Positions 17,122 through 24,487 of a stretch of DNA of 64,000 nt are shown here, in pieces (the first letter of the stretch is position 1; every line of letters begins with the position of its first letter). The notes under the pieces were generated by a model. That model was not told the DNA's origin. It saw only the letters and a list, made by a program, of their open reading frames with translations, and did no database searches. Both the position numbers and the translations under genes were made by a program. The stretch is from Gracilimonas mengyeensis. Its GTDB lineage: Bacteria > Bacteroidota > Rhodothermia > Balneolales > Balneolaceae. The stretch lies in contig NZ_FXTP01000013.1 in NCBI RefSeq assembly GCF_900182705.1, positions 113,743 through 177,742 of the forward strand. Reading direction: 5' to 3'.

Positions 17122-18255
17122 TCAAAAAAGAAAGTGATCCAGAAATAATTGTGCAAATGGCGAACCTTGAACTTCAGCAGCATCCAGGGGATTTCCCCAC
17201 CACATTCCCTCACTATTGGCCAGCAGAATCAGAGTCAGGTTTTGTTCTGGCACTTTCAGGTAGAGTGCACTAAAGCCGGCTTTTTCATCCCAGCCGGAAT
17301 GCCAAATTAGCTTCTCACCTTTATAATCCTGTACATACCAACCGAAGGCGTAGGGAAGATCCGTCCCATCCGGAGTAACCGCAGGGGTGAAAAGTTTTTC
17401 CATGGTAGATTCAGATGCAAGCTGATCCGTATCAAGGGCGATGTCAAATTTGGCCAGATCATTGACGGTAGAAACGATGCCTGCACCGCCGGCCAGATGG
17501 CGTTCGATATGTTTTTTCCGATTATATCCATTTTCGGAATATTCAAATCCCTGCGCCATATCAAAAAATACCAGGGCTTTCTCACGCTGCCACATGCTGG
17601 ACATGGTTCGGTCCATGCCGGCAGGTCCAAGAATATTCTTCTGAATGAGTTCTGCCATGGTATTCTGACGACCTTCGGCAGCTGAAATAGGATTGCCGTA
17701 CACATATTCAATGTACCGCGAAAGCCGTGAATACATGATGGGATTATACATAAAGCTGGATCCGGGCTCTCCGTTTACCGTATGGTTCAGGACGTTTTGT
17801 ATGGTGATGGGCTTATCACAATGAAGATCCCGGCCAAAAACAATTTCTGAGTTTGCAAGCCAGCCGCAGAAATTATCCCAGCCGGGCATATCGTTGATGT
17901 TATTATTCAGGTCAATTTCGCCCTGTTCTTCAAGCTGGAGAAACAGAAGTCCAAGAAAAGGTTTGGTGACCGATGCAATCCAAAAGGGGGTATCCGGGCT
18001 TACATCTTTAAACGAAGAGCCATCCCCCGTGTCAAAGTGTGAGCTGCCAAACCCCTGAGACCATGCAAGCTGTTGATCTTTTATCACAGCCGCAGCAAGG
18101 CCGGGAATATGATTCGTTTTTCGCAAGGAATCTAATTTTTCAGAGAATATTCTAAAAGATGCTTCGGTTTGTTTGGGTTGATTTTCGGATTGAGAGACGG
18201 CCACTGAAGGGAATAGGAATAGTATAGCAAGAAGAAAATAGCGCAAATGGATCAT
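17122..18255 (-). CDS. serine hydrolase, class C beta-lactamase-like
   Basis: Exported serine hydrolase of 377 residues (PF00144 type). A signal peptide ends near SVAVSQS. The nucleophile motif is SVTKPFLG (SxxK), a second motif with tyrosine is YSRLSRYIEYVYG, and the third block is the HSG triplet in LIWHSGWDEKAG. Proteins of this kind include D-aminopeptidases, esterases and penicillin-binding relatives, so substrate and any antibiotic effect cannot be predicted. Length is normal for the single-domain form, and no C-terminal lipocalin-like extension is present. It stands as a single gene. Confidence 0.87.
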   Translation of the reverse strand: MIHLRYFLLAILFLFPSVAVSQSENQPKQTEASFRIFSEKLDSLRKTNHIPGLAAAVIKDQQLAWSQGFGSSHFDTGDGSSFKDVSPDTPFWIASVTKPFLGLLFLQLEEQGEIDLNNNINDMPGWDNFCGWLANSEIVFGRDLHCDKPITIQNVLNHTVNGEPGSSFMYNPIMYSRLSRYIEYVYGNPISAAEGRQNTMAELIQKNILGPAGMDRTMSSMWQREKALVFFDMAQGFEYSENGYNRKKHIERHLAGGAGIVSTVNDLAKFDIALDTDQLASESTMEKLFTPAVTPDGTDLPYAFGWYVQDYKGEKLIWHSGWDEKAGFSALYLKVPEQNLTLILLANSEGMWWGNPLDAAEVQGSPFAQLFLDHFLF

Positions 18256-18430
18256 CGGTTGGTTTAGGTTCTGGCTTAGTTACGCAGAGCAAAAGATATT
18301 GATGCAGTTTTTTTGGTGACAGGTATCAGGATAGCGCGTGGTCTGCCGGGGCGTTGGGAACGAGAGGAATCATTTGCAAAATAAACATGCAGGATTAGTC
18401 TGCCAAAAATATAGATCGAGCCCCAATCAG

Positions 18431-18955
18431 TCAGAATTTTATCCCAATATCTAAACCTATGATAGGCACCAGTTTTGTTTTTGACTCACTGAGTGAAATA
18501 CCCGGGCCAACTTCGAAGTTGAAGTACCAGTTTTTGCCCAGGTTCCGCTGCAAACCCCAGGTTGGGCCAAAAACAAATTGATTTGATTCAGGGTTATTAT
18601 CAAAAGGCTCATTTAAATAGGCCATTGAAACAAATGAAAAGTAGTTGCCGGAAAAATCCCTGATGCTTTTATTTTCCTCAAGGCGCTTCTCTAAATTGTA
18701 ATAGTAACGAGGACCTATTTTAGCAAATAACCCGTATTGAAAAACCCAGTCCATTCCATCGTGTCCAACATTGAAGGCAAATCCCGTTTCTGAGTGGAAT
18801 GTCATTTTGGGATGTATGGGCGTTTCATATTCTAAATTGGGCCAGAAAAGTCCAAGCCTGAAACTGCCGTTCTGATCCTCGAAATTAGCCTGCTGAGCAA
18901 ATCCTGATGAAGCCATTAACAATAAGATAGCAAACGATAAGATTCCCCTTTTCAT
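18431..18955 (-). CDS. small outer-membrane beta-barrel protein
   Basis: A 174-residue protein with a signal peptide (MKRGILSFAILLLMASSGFAQQ) and a mature part of alternating amphipathic strands (YFSFVSMAYLNEPFD, NWYFNFEVGPGISLS), ending IIGLDIGIKF with a terminal phenylalanine. This is the pattern of a BAM-assembled eight-stranded barrel. No named family can be assigned. It stands alone between the serine hydrolase and the GNAT gene. Confidence 0.65.
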   Translation of the reverse strand: MKRGILSFAILLLMASSGFAQQANFEDQNGSFRLGLFWPNLEYETPIHPKMTFHSETGFAFNVGHDGMDWVFQYGLFAKIGPRYYYNLEKRLEENKSIRDFSGNYFSFVSMAYLNEPFDNNPESNQFVFGPTWGLQRNLGKNWYFNFEVGPGISLSESKTKLVPIIGLDIGIKF

Positions 18956-19274
18956 AACGAAGATATGTTTATGCTTCTCTTTAGTCCCCGAAGTTGAATG
19001 TATTACTCATTATATATTTGATGTTTAGGGTGCAACAGGAATTAGAGAATGATTGATATTTGCAGACCGAAAACCATACTATTATCATGATCCATCTTTC
19101 AAGAATCCTTACGTTTACAGATAAATAATATTGCAGGCTTTTTTGTATCTAATCATGTTTTTGGGAATGTCCGTGAGATGATAATGGATTTTGAGTGGAT
19201 AACAGTCGACCTAAAGAAGGTGTTTGTGATAATGGGATATATCAAAAGGGTGGTAGTAAAGAGGGGAGAAAAGG
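18956..19274. other. intergenic region with no recognised feature
   Basis: 319 AT-rich bases between two - strand genes. I see neither a gene nor a strong hairpin. Confidence 0.4.
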
Positions 19275-19763
19275 TCATACACCCAACTTCTTTTGCCAAA
19301 AAACAGCAGAGCCGGCCTCAGGATCTAACTCGTAGCCTGAGAAACCAAATTTTTGGTAGGCAGATTTTGCCACGGTATTGTTGCTTAATACTTCCAGGGT
19401 AATCTTACAACAGCCTTTAGAATTGGCGATCTCTTCAACCTTTTGAAGCAGCATTTGACTCAACCCTAAACCCCGAAACTGAGGTATCACACACAAATCA
19501 TGGATATTAATCAAAGGCAAACAGGCAAAGGTGGAGAAGCCTTCAAAGCAATTGGCTAACCCGGCAGGCTGATCGTTGACGTATGCAATGATGCTAAATG
19601 CATGCGGCAGTTTTGCCAGCTCAGAGACTAAATGATCCCGCACATGTTGGGATAAGGGCTCGCCAGCCCCCATGGGATCGGTTGCATATTCATTTAAAAG
19701 AAAGGGGATATCCTTCTGATGCTGAGGATTTTGATAATCGGCTTTTACAACTTCTATGTTCAT
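19275..19763 (-). CDS. GNAT family N-acetyltransferase
   Basis: Acetyl-CoA-dependent N-acetyltransferase of 162 residues. The central strands (AFSIIAYVNDQPAGLANCF) lead to the acetyl-CoA binding block LCVIPQFRGLGLSQMLLQKV (the R/Q-x-x-G-x-G/A pattern), followed by KITLEVLSNNTVAKSAYQKFGF, the typical motif B. The substrate is unknown. It lies just outside the first recognisable attC half-site, but GNAT genes are common integron cassettes, so it could mark the decayed outer end of the array. Confidence 0.85.
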   Translation of the reverse strand: MNIEVVKADYQNPQHQKDIPFLLNEYATDPMGAGEPLSQHVRDHLVSELAKLPHAFSIIAYVNDQPAGLANCFEGFSTFACLPLINIHDLCVIPQFRGLGLSQMLLQKVEEIANSKGCCKITLEVLSNNTVAKSAYQKFGFSGYELDPEAGSAVFWQKKLGV

Positions 19764-20007
19764 GTCTAAGATATTACAAGGTGGGGGAAAAAGGTGAGGT
19801 CTTTAATCAGTCCGGTTTAATATTTCAGTTTAAATACGGGAATTAATTCTATAGCTACAAGCCTATAGCAAAAGAGGTGGGTGGTATTATTTCATAAGCT
19901 CTTTAGCGAAGCGGGGACTGAATAATGTAAGCTCAGAAGTCTTCGACGCCCTCAGAGGGGCAGGTTTTTGAACCCTAAATAGAAACTGGCGTTGGTGACA
20001 GTTGTTA

Positions 20008-20358
20008 TTACAAACAAGCTGAACAAGCGTGTAATATCTGTTTCACTGTGTCGCTTTTTTCAACCGTTACAGGCACATGATACTTGATAAAACCAGGCCC
20101 CATACAACAGATGTCAGCATCTATAAAATAGTCGCCAACATCTACAGTGAAGAAAGCTCTTCCATTTGTATCAGTCACTTTTAGAATACTTTCCGGAGCA
20201 AGATAGATTTCAATATCTTTTACTGGAATTTCATTTTGATCAATGACTAAAACAGATACATGCCCTTTCTCACGTTCATTCGGCTCGGTTGAGGTTTTAC
20301 ATGAACTGAAGGAAAAGCTTAAAGAGACTACGAGAATAGTAAATACAAAATGTTTCAT
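20008..20358 (-). CDS. lipoprotein with a carboxypeptidase-regulatory-like domain
   Basis: A 116-residue lipoprotein. The signal peptide ends in a lipobox-like FSFSSC (Cys20). The rest resembles one immunoglobulin-like regulatory domain: GHVSVLVIDQNEIPVKDIEIYLAPES, then TDTNGRAFFTVDVGDYFI. Such domains act in adhesion or as spacers. The C-terminus carries four cysteines (ADICCMG, ILHACSACL), which could form disulphides. It lies next to the outer end of the cassette array, but I cannot see a clear attC on its left. Confidence 0.6.
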   Translation of the reverse strand: MKHFVFTILVVSLSFSFSSCKTSTEPNEREKGHVSVLVIDQNEIPVKDIEIYLAPESILKVTDTNGRAFFTVDVGDYFIDADICCMGPGFIKYHVPVTVEKSDTVKQILHACSACL

Positions 20359-20427
20359 ATCAGGCCTCTCTTTCTATTATTGACGATTATTTGACCTTTT
20401 TAAAGTAAATTTTTCTATCAAAATTAC

Positions 20428-20475
20428 CTAACAACTTGACGTTTAAACGGCGTAGGTATTATGATTTCATTGCGG
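20428..20475 (-). other. attC half-site (left arm only)
   Basis: CCTAACAACTTGACGTTTAAACGGCG matches the left arm of the GTTTAAACGG-type attC sites in two parts (20428-20453), followed by the usual ATTATGATTTC, but the matching right arm is absent and the ACT-domain gene ends 22 bases later. Probably a decayed site. Confidence 0.6.
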
Positions 20476-20496
20476 TAACAATACAATTTTCTCTAA

Positions 20497-20889
20497 TCAC
20501 TGAACTCCAGCAATGCTGAAAAATGCGGCATCTGCCTTGTCCGACTGAACGAATATGTGATCATGGTAAAAGGCAGCAATAACGTTGGCACTGATGCCTT
20601 TAGAAGCAAGCTTATTTGATACTGCCGCGGTTAACCCCACGGCTTCCAGGCTGGAATGAACCGTTAAGGTTATTTGCCGGAAGGTTCCTTCAAATGATAA
20701 GCCCGCCTTTAGTGCTTCCGATTTTTCCAACACCAGCGTTAAGCCTTCAGCTTCAGCAAATGAGGCGACAGGACTTAACGATACATACTCTTTTAAATCA
20801 CCCGATACAGAACAGAATACCATTTCAGGCTCTAACAACCGGGGACTCATCGATTTCAGTAACTCATCTAACTTTGTTATTCCAGCCAT
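20497..20889 (-). CDS. ACT-domain protein (cassette gene)
   Basis: A 130-residue soluble protein with two ACT-like halves (AEGLTLVLEKSEALKAGL, FRQITLTVHSSLEAVGLTAAVSNKLASKGISANVIAAFYHDHIFV). The second half is the pattern of the ACT_7-type proteins annotated as amino-acid-binding. ACT domains bind small ligands such as amino acids; no catalytic partner domain is present. Orientation is canonical for the array. Genes of this kind are frequent cargo in chromosomal integrons. The ligand is unknown. Confidence 0.75.
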   Translation of the reverse strand: MAGITKLDELLKSMSPRLLEPEMVFCSVSGDLKEYVSLSPVASFAEAEGLTLVLEKSEALKAGLSFEGTFRQITLTVHSSLEAVGLTAAVSNKLASKGISANVIAAFYHDHIFVQSDKADAAFFSIAGVQ

Positions 20890-20936
20890 TCAATCTATAC
20901 TTTTATTTTGGTGTGGCACAAAATCACAATGAATTA

Positions 20937-20949
20937 TAGCCATTGTTAG
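20937..20949 (-). other. attC half-site (right arm remnant)
   Basis: GCCATTGTTAGCA gives a GTTRRRY-type box (20943-20949) directly right of the ACT cassette, without a matching left arm. It marks a degraded junction between the ACT and NTF2-like cassettes. Confidence 0.4.
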
Positions 20950-20959
20950 CAACTCTTAC

Positions 20960-21451
20960 TTATTCTCCGCCATATTTTACAGGTATTCCTACACTTTCCG
21001 ATTCTATAGTCCATAAGAGACTGACTATCCACCACCGGTCGCCATAATACGTCAATTGATAGCTATTTATTCCTCTTTCCTCAGCACCTTCTGAGTCCTT
21101 ACCATAAAAACTCTGGAATACTTGAGCAATTCCATTGTATTCATCAACAACTTTATGAATTTCTTTTTCAAGATAACCTTGTTCATAGTATGGGTCTTTC
21201 AAGAGGGTTAGGAAGTCATCAAGTGATATAGTTTCGGCCTTTTCAGAATCAGCAACAGTGAATATTGCAGACGGGTGAAATAAATTCCTAATGGCTGTAG
21301 TATCCATTTTCTCTCCTTTTTCTATGGTTATTTGATCGAGTAATTCATCAATAATTCCGTCAATAGATTTAACAGGAGCATCCGTTTGTTGTTGAGCTAA
21401 AGAGCTAATTGAAAGGGTCAAAAAAAGTATTATGCTAAGAAAGTGTTTCAT
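20960..21451 (-). CDS. secreted NTF2/SnoaL-like protein (cassette gene)
   Basis: About 163 residues from the ATG at 21451, which follows GGGAAACTAT; a start four codons earlier is possible. It has a signal peptide (MKHFLSIILFLTLSISSLAQQ) and then the pattern of a cone-shaped NTF2-like fold: IDELLDQITIEKGEK, ALIRNLFHPSAIF-like helix-strand, a middle strand with IAQVFQSFYGKDS and a last strand pair QLTYYGDRWWIVSLLWTIE. Members are periplasmic or cytosolic small-ligand proteins or enzymes, and no active site can be named. It reads in the canonical cassette direction. Confidence 0.7.
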   Translation of the reverse strand: MKHFLSIILFLTLSISSLAQQQTDAPVKSIDGIIDELLDQITIEKGEKMDTTAIRNLFHPSAIFTVADSEKAETISLDDFLTLLKDPYYEQGYLEKEIHKVVDEYNGIAQVFQSFYGKDSEGAEERGINSYQLTYYGDRWWIVSLLWTIESESVGIPVKYGGE

Positions 21452-21470
21452 ATAGTTTCCCATTATTGTT

Positions 21471-21635
21471 GCTAACGGCGCCGTGCTTAAGCGGCGAGCC
21501 GATTTGTTAAAATTAAGATTCCAAACCCTGAACTAGTGTGCTGTTCATCTTAATGTGTTCGCAGACCTGTCAGGTCTTTACCCGACATTTTAGCTTTGAC
21601 GTGACACTAGTCCTGTTTAAACGCTTGCTAAACCA
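21471..21635 (-). other. degenerate attC with a long internal loop
   Basis: The left arm (TGCTAAC box at 21471-21477, then GTGCTTAAGCGGCGAGCC) resembles the 36383 site. The right arm (GTCCTGTTTAAACGCTTGCTAAAC near 21611-21634, in two parts GTCCTGTTTAAACG and CTTGCTAAAC) resembles the GTTTAAACGG type. Between them is a segment bounded by ACTAGT at 21532 and 21606 that holds the palindrome AGACCTGTCAGGTCT. Probably a damaged or chimeric site. Confidence 0.5.
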
Positions 21636-21779
21636 ATTTGTTTGAGTTAAATAATTATTTAATGCCATGTTACTCAACATGAAATCAAGACACCTATTTA
21701 TTTTGGTTGAACAAGCTTAAGGGGGGCTTCGGTGAAAAGAGAAAGCTCAGGAAGTCTCCGGCTTTCATTGAGGGCGTTG

Positions 21780-22262
21780 GGAGGGAGGGTAACTAATGCC
21801 GCTGCGCCTTCGCAACTCGCAAACCTCAAATTCGATCTATCGAAAATCTGATGAATTCTACCTTTTGGCCCTCAAGATCGCGTTATCTAATACCTGTATA
21901 TCAGTACTACATTTTGGTGGTACTCAACCACGGAAAGCTGGAGCTTCCCTGAATGCATTACGAAGGAGGGCCTTTGTAACGAGTACAAAGATACCTATTT
22001 AAACTTGCCTCATTCGGTAAGCCCGCGTAGTCTAAGAGGGCTGGATCAGCCTGGTTGATTCCAGCCCGACGCAATTTGATTGGGACTCCGAATGGGTAAT
22101 CGATGTAAGATCGGGGAGGCTTCTCTTGACAGAGTACAGCCCCGACAACTGCGTTGGGGATAAGCCCGAATGGTGTTGGATGGCTGGTTTACTCCCAGAC
22201 CATCGAATAGATGGAAAGAAGCTGGTTACCTATTACCCGGTTAAAGTGTCCATGCAGTGAAT
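21780..22262 (+). ncRNA. candidate large structured RNA (possibly HEARO / IscB-type omega RNA)
   Basis: A gene-free stretch with nested stems and a more balanced base composition than its surroundings. Visible pairings are CTTTGTA/TACAAAG (21972-21990), GGGCTGGA/TCCAGCCC (22038-22067) inside GCGT/ACGC (22025-22072), TCGGGG/CCCCGA (22111-22145), and a long-range pair in which GGGTAATCGATG (22094-22105) meets CATCG (22201-22205) and ATTACCC (22232-22238). Several CCGAATGG and CATTCGG segments could pair as well. The style resembles omega/HEARO RNAs of IS200/IS605-related elements, and the 3' end lies next to a GTGA. No IscB, IsrB or reverse transcriptase gene is nearby. The strand is inferred from that resemblance. 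The class assignment is tentative; the structure is seen directly. Confidence 0.5.
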
Positions 22263-22338
22263 AACGTATTGTTTTAAAGACGTGCTTAATTGCAGATGGA
22301 AAAAGACCATTTACTTGACAAAGTCCTTTTTAATGGTG

Positions 22339-23508
22339 TTATGCATTGAGTGGCAAGTGTTGACTCCATCCTTCTGCTATGGATGTAGCAACTTTAGAGA
22401 AGTCGGTTTTTTTGTTGTTTTCGTTTCTTTCCTGGCAAAATTTTTCATCCCGATTGAACAATGATGAAGCAAAACTTCGCGCAGCCATAACCATTCCACT
22501 GGTTTTTTTAAATCGTATGTTTGTGAATTTGACAAAAGCTTTCTGTAAATCGTGCTGATTATCATTTAGGATGTTTGCAAGATGCCAGGCGTCTTCCAGC
22601 GCCTGACATGCACCCTGACCAGATGTTGGCAAAGAGGCGTGGGCGGCATCGCCAATTACAATTAGGTTATTTCTATGCCATGTTTGAATTGGGTCATGGT
22701 CATGAACATAAATCTTATTGATCCGTTCGACAGGTGTATGGTCAATCATCATTTGAATCGGTTGTGGCCAATCCGAGAAAATGGAACTTAGTTCCGATTT
22801 ATATTTGGCTTGATTTTTAGGGCCAATGTCAGCACTCTGTATGCCCCCGGCCCAATAAGCTTTATGCTTGGTAATTGTAACAATCCCAAACCGCTCACCA
22901 ACACCCCAAAAATCTGAAACTGCAATTTCCTTAAAAATCTCTTCTTTAGACTGAAACACTCCGACCCAGTTTATAAAATCCTGATATACAGGTGTGTTGT
23001 CTCTGTGTACAAAAAGACGGCTATGCGAGGCCATCCGTCCATCTGCCCCGATCAGTACGTCGGCAGTGATCTTTAATCCATTTTGGAAGTGAACTTCTGC
23101 TTGGCTCGGATTCTTCGTTCCTATTCCTGTAACTGAATGATTGTAATGAATGGAAATTCCCAGGGATTCAAGCTTTGATATCAGGATGTTTTGCAAATCA
23201 CTGCGGAGAATGGAAAGGCTTGAATGTCCCATATGACTGTTAATCGTTTCAATATTAATAGCGCCCAATTCTTCGTTTGCACTCGTTACCCTTCGCATTC
23301 TTGCCGGATGCCCGGATACGGCTTCAATTTCACTCAACACACCGAGTTGTTGAAGTACATAGGTCGCATTCGGCCATAAAACAATTCCAGCGCCAATATT
23401 CGATGCAAACTGGTGTCTTTCGTAAATACTAACGTCAAACCCTTTCTGTTTGAGAGCAATGGCGCTACTGACACCAGCCACTCCGCCACCAAGTATTGCT
23501 ACTTTCAT
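22339..23508 (-). CDS. FAD-dependent monooxygenase, PHBH family (cassette gene)
   Basis: Flavoprotein hydroxylase of 389 residues that would use NAD(P)H and O2 on an aromatic or other small substrate. The dinucleotide fold is at the N-terminus (VAILGGGVAGVSSAIALKQKG), the DG motif is VLIGADGRMASHSRL, and the GD motif is IVIGDAAHASLPTSGQGA followed by the typical ALEDAWHLANIL helix. Length matches salicylate-hydroxylase/zeaxanthin-epoxidase-like and TetX-like enzymes. Tetracycline inactivation is possible in this family but is not supported by any specific residue I can see. The gene reads in the canonical cassette direction. The structured RNA candidate lies 3' of it in the same cassette interval. 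Confidence 0.87.
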   Translation of the reverse strand: MKVAILGGGVAGVSSAIALKQKGFDVSIYERHQFASNIGAGIVLWPNATYVLQQLGVLSEIEAVSGHPARMRRVTSANEELGAINIETINSHMGHSSLSILRSDLQNILISKLESLGISIHYNHSVTGIGTKNPSQAEVHFQNGLKITADVLIGADGRMASHSRLFVHRDNTPVYQDFINWVGVFQSKEEIFKEIAVSDFWGVGERFGIVTITKHKAYWAGGIQSADIGPKNQAKYKSELSSIFSDWPQPIQMMIDHTPVERINKIYVHDHDPIQTWHRNNLIVIGDAAHASLPTSGQGACQALEDAWHLANILNDNQHDLQKAFVKFTNIRFKKTSGMVMAARSFASSLFNRDEKFCQERNENNKKTDFSKVATSIAEGWSQHLPLNA

Positions 23509-23535
23509 ATCAGAAAATCTTGTGATTTTTTAAAT

Positions 23536-23660
23536 GCATAACGGCCCTGCGTTTAAACGGCGCGGGGATTATGAGTTTCTTTTGAAATAGCAAAATTAAT
23601 TCCTGGCGGTCAAGTTTCATCGCACCCCTCCTGCGTGCGATTTGAAACGCTTTGTTAGGC
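23536..23660 (-). other. attC site
   Basis: 125 bp from GCATAAC to GTTAGGC, with GTTTAAACGGCGCGG in the left arm and GCGATTTGAAACGCTTTG in the right. It belongs to the Phd/ParE cassette on its right. Confidence 0.92.
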
Positions 23661-23670
23661 ACCGAAGGAA

Positions 23671-23964
23671 TTATATTTTATAATCAGAAAAATCTTGCCG
23701 GAAATGACGAACGGTTAAAATTTCGATTATCTCGGGATTAACCTCATAGATTACCCCATAATTCTCATGAACAATTATTTCTCGGATTTTGTCATTATTT
23801 GTTGGCGGAAATACTCTTCCTGATTCTGGATTTTGACTTAAATTTTCAACTTTCTCTTCGATCAAATCAATAAGAGCTAAAGCAGCACCTGGATTATCTT
23901 CAGCAATGTACTCGAGAATTTCTTTGGTTTTGTTTCTTGCCGTTGGCGACCAAATAATTTTCAT
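23671..23964 (-). CDS. RelE/ParE family toxin (cassette gene)
   Basis: Toxin of a type II toxin-antitoxin pair, 97 residues. The family pattern is clear: an N-terminal strand and helix (KIIWSPTARNKTKEILEYIAED), AALALIDLIEEKVENLSQNPESGR, then strands IREIIVHENYGVIYEV and IEILTVRHFRQDF. ParE members poison DNA gyrase and RelE members cut mRNA on the ribosome; the arginine in VRHFRQDF is typical of the ParE-like group, so gyrase is more likely, but this is inference. It starts within the end of the antitoxin gene (4-base overlap), the usual antitoxin-first order. Such pairs stabilise large integron arrays. Confidence 0.87.
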   Translation of the reverse strand: MKIIWSPTARNKTKEILEYIAEDNPGAALALIDLIEEKVENLSQNPESGRVFPPTNNDKIREIIVHENYGVIYEVNPEIIEILTVRHFRQDFSDYKI

Positions 23965-24242
23965 GATGAATATTGTGATCTCAGTTCGTTTATGAATTCA
24001 TCATGACTTATACCTTCTCCATTATCTAATTCCTTTCGGGCAGCAGATAATTCTTCCAATAACTCAATCTTGTCCAACATTTTTTGATAATCTTCTACAT
24101 CAATTAATACGGCAGAACTTTTGCCATGCTGAGTAAGAATAAGCGGTCGGCGTTTTGATTTGACACGCTCAATATATGATGCAGCATTAGCTCGAAAATC
24201 GGAGAGTGACCGAATATCTTGGTCAAGTTGAATGTGAGACAT
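23961..24242 (-). CDS. Phd/YefM family antitoxin (cassette gene)
   Basis: Antitoxin partner of the adjoining ParE/RelE-like toxin, 93 residues. The N-terminal DNA-binding part has the family pattern LSDFRANAASYIERVKSKRRPLILTQHGKSSAVLIDVEDYQKML. The acidic, flexible C-terminus (ELDNGEGISHDEFINELRS) would wrap around the toxin. It normally represses its own promoter, so the 80 bases between the gene start and the next attC should hold the promoter. That promoter would be cassette-borne, as expected for toxin-antitoxin cassettes far from the integron promoter. Confidence 0.9.
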   Translation of the reverse strand: MSHIQLDQDIRSLSDFRANAASYIERVKSKRRPLILTQHGKSSAVLIDVEDYQKMLDKIELLEELSAARKELDNGEGISHDEFINELRSQYSS

Positions 24243-24323
24243 GAGTGAAATTTTTAATTATTGTTCTTTTTAATGTACTAAATTAAGAACAAATTATTGT
24301 ATTAAATATCTCGGAGAAAAGGT

Positions 24324-24445
24324 GCCTAACGACCCAGCGCATAACGGGCGCAGAGATTATGAGTTAATTAACGGAGAAAATATTTAAACAAGCAGCCCTG
24401 GAAACCAAAGTTACGTCCGCGTCCCCGTTGATGCGTTTGTTAGGT
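24324..24445 (-). other. attC site
   Basis: 122 bp from GCCTAAC to GTTAGGT. Arms of the GCGCATAACGGGCGC type, shared with the sites at 28711 and 30467. It is the attC of the subtilase module on its right. Confidence 0.9.
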
Positions 24446-24487
24446 TCCGGGGCATTCAGGCAACGATTTTATATAGATAGCATTCTT

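Noticed and set aside
21796..22002. A 68-codon ORF in the RNA-candidate region
   Set aside because: The region is better explained by RNA stems; the frame covers only part of it and has no ribosome-binding site.
21636..22338. Group II intron or attC-targeting intron remnant
   Set aside because: No domain V-like hairpin, no 5' GTGYG boundary and no reverse transcriptase gene could be found.
22339..23508. TetX-type tetracycline resistance from the FAD monooxygenase
   Set aside because: Only general family motifs are visible; the substrate cannot be inferred.
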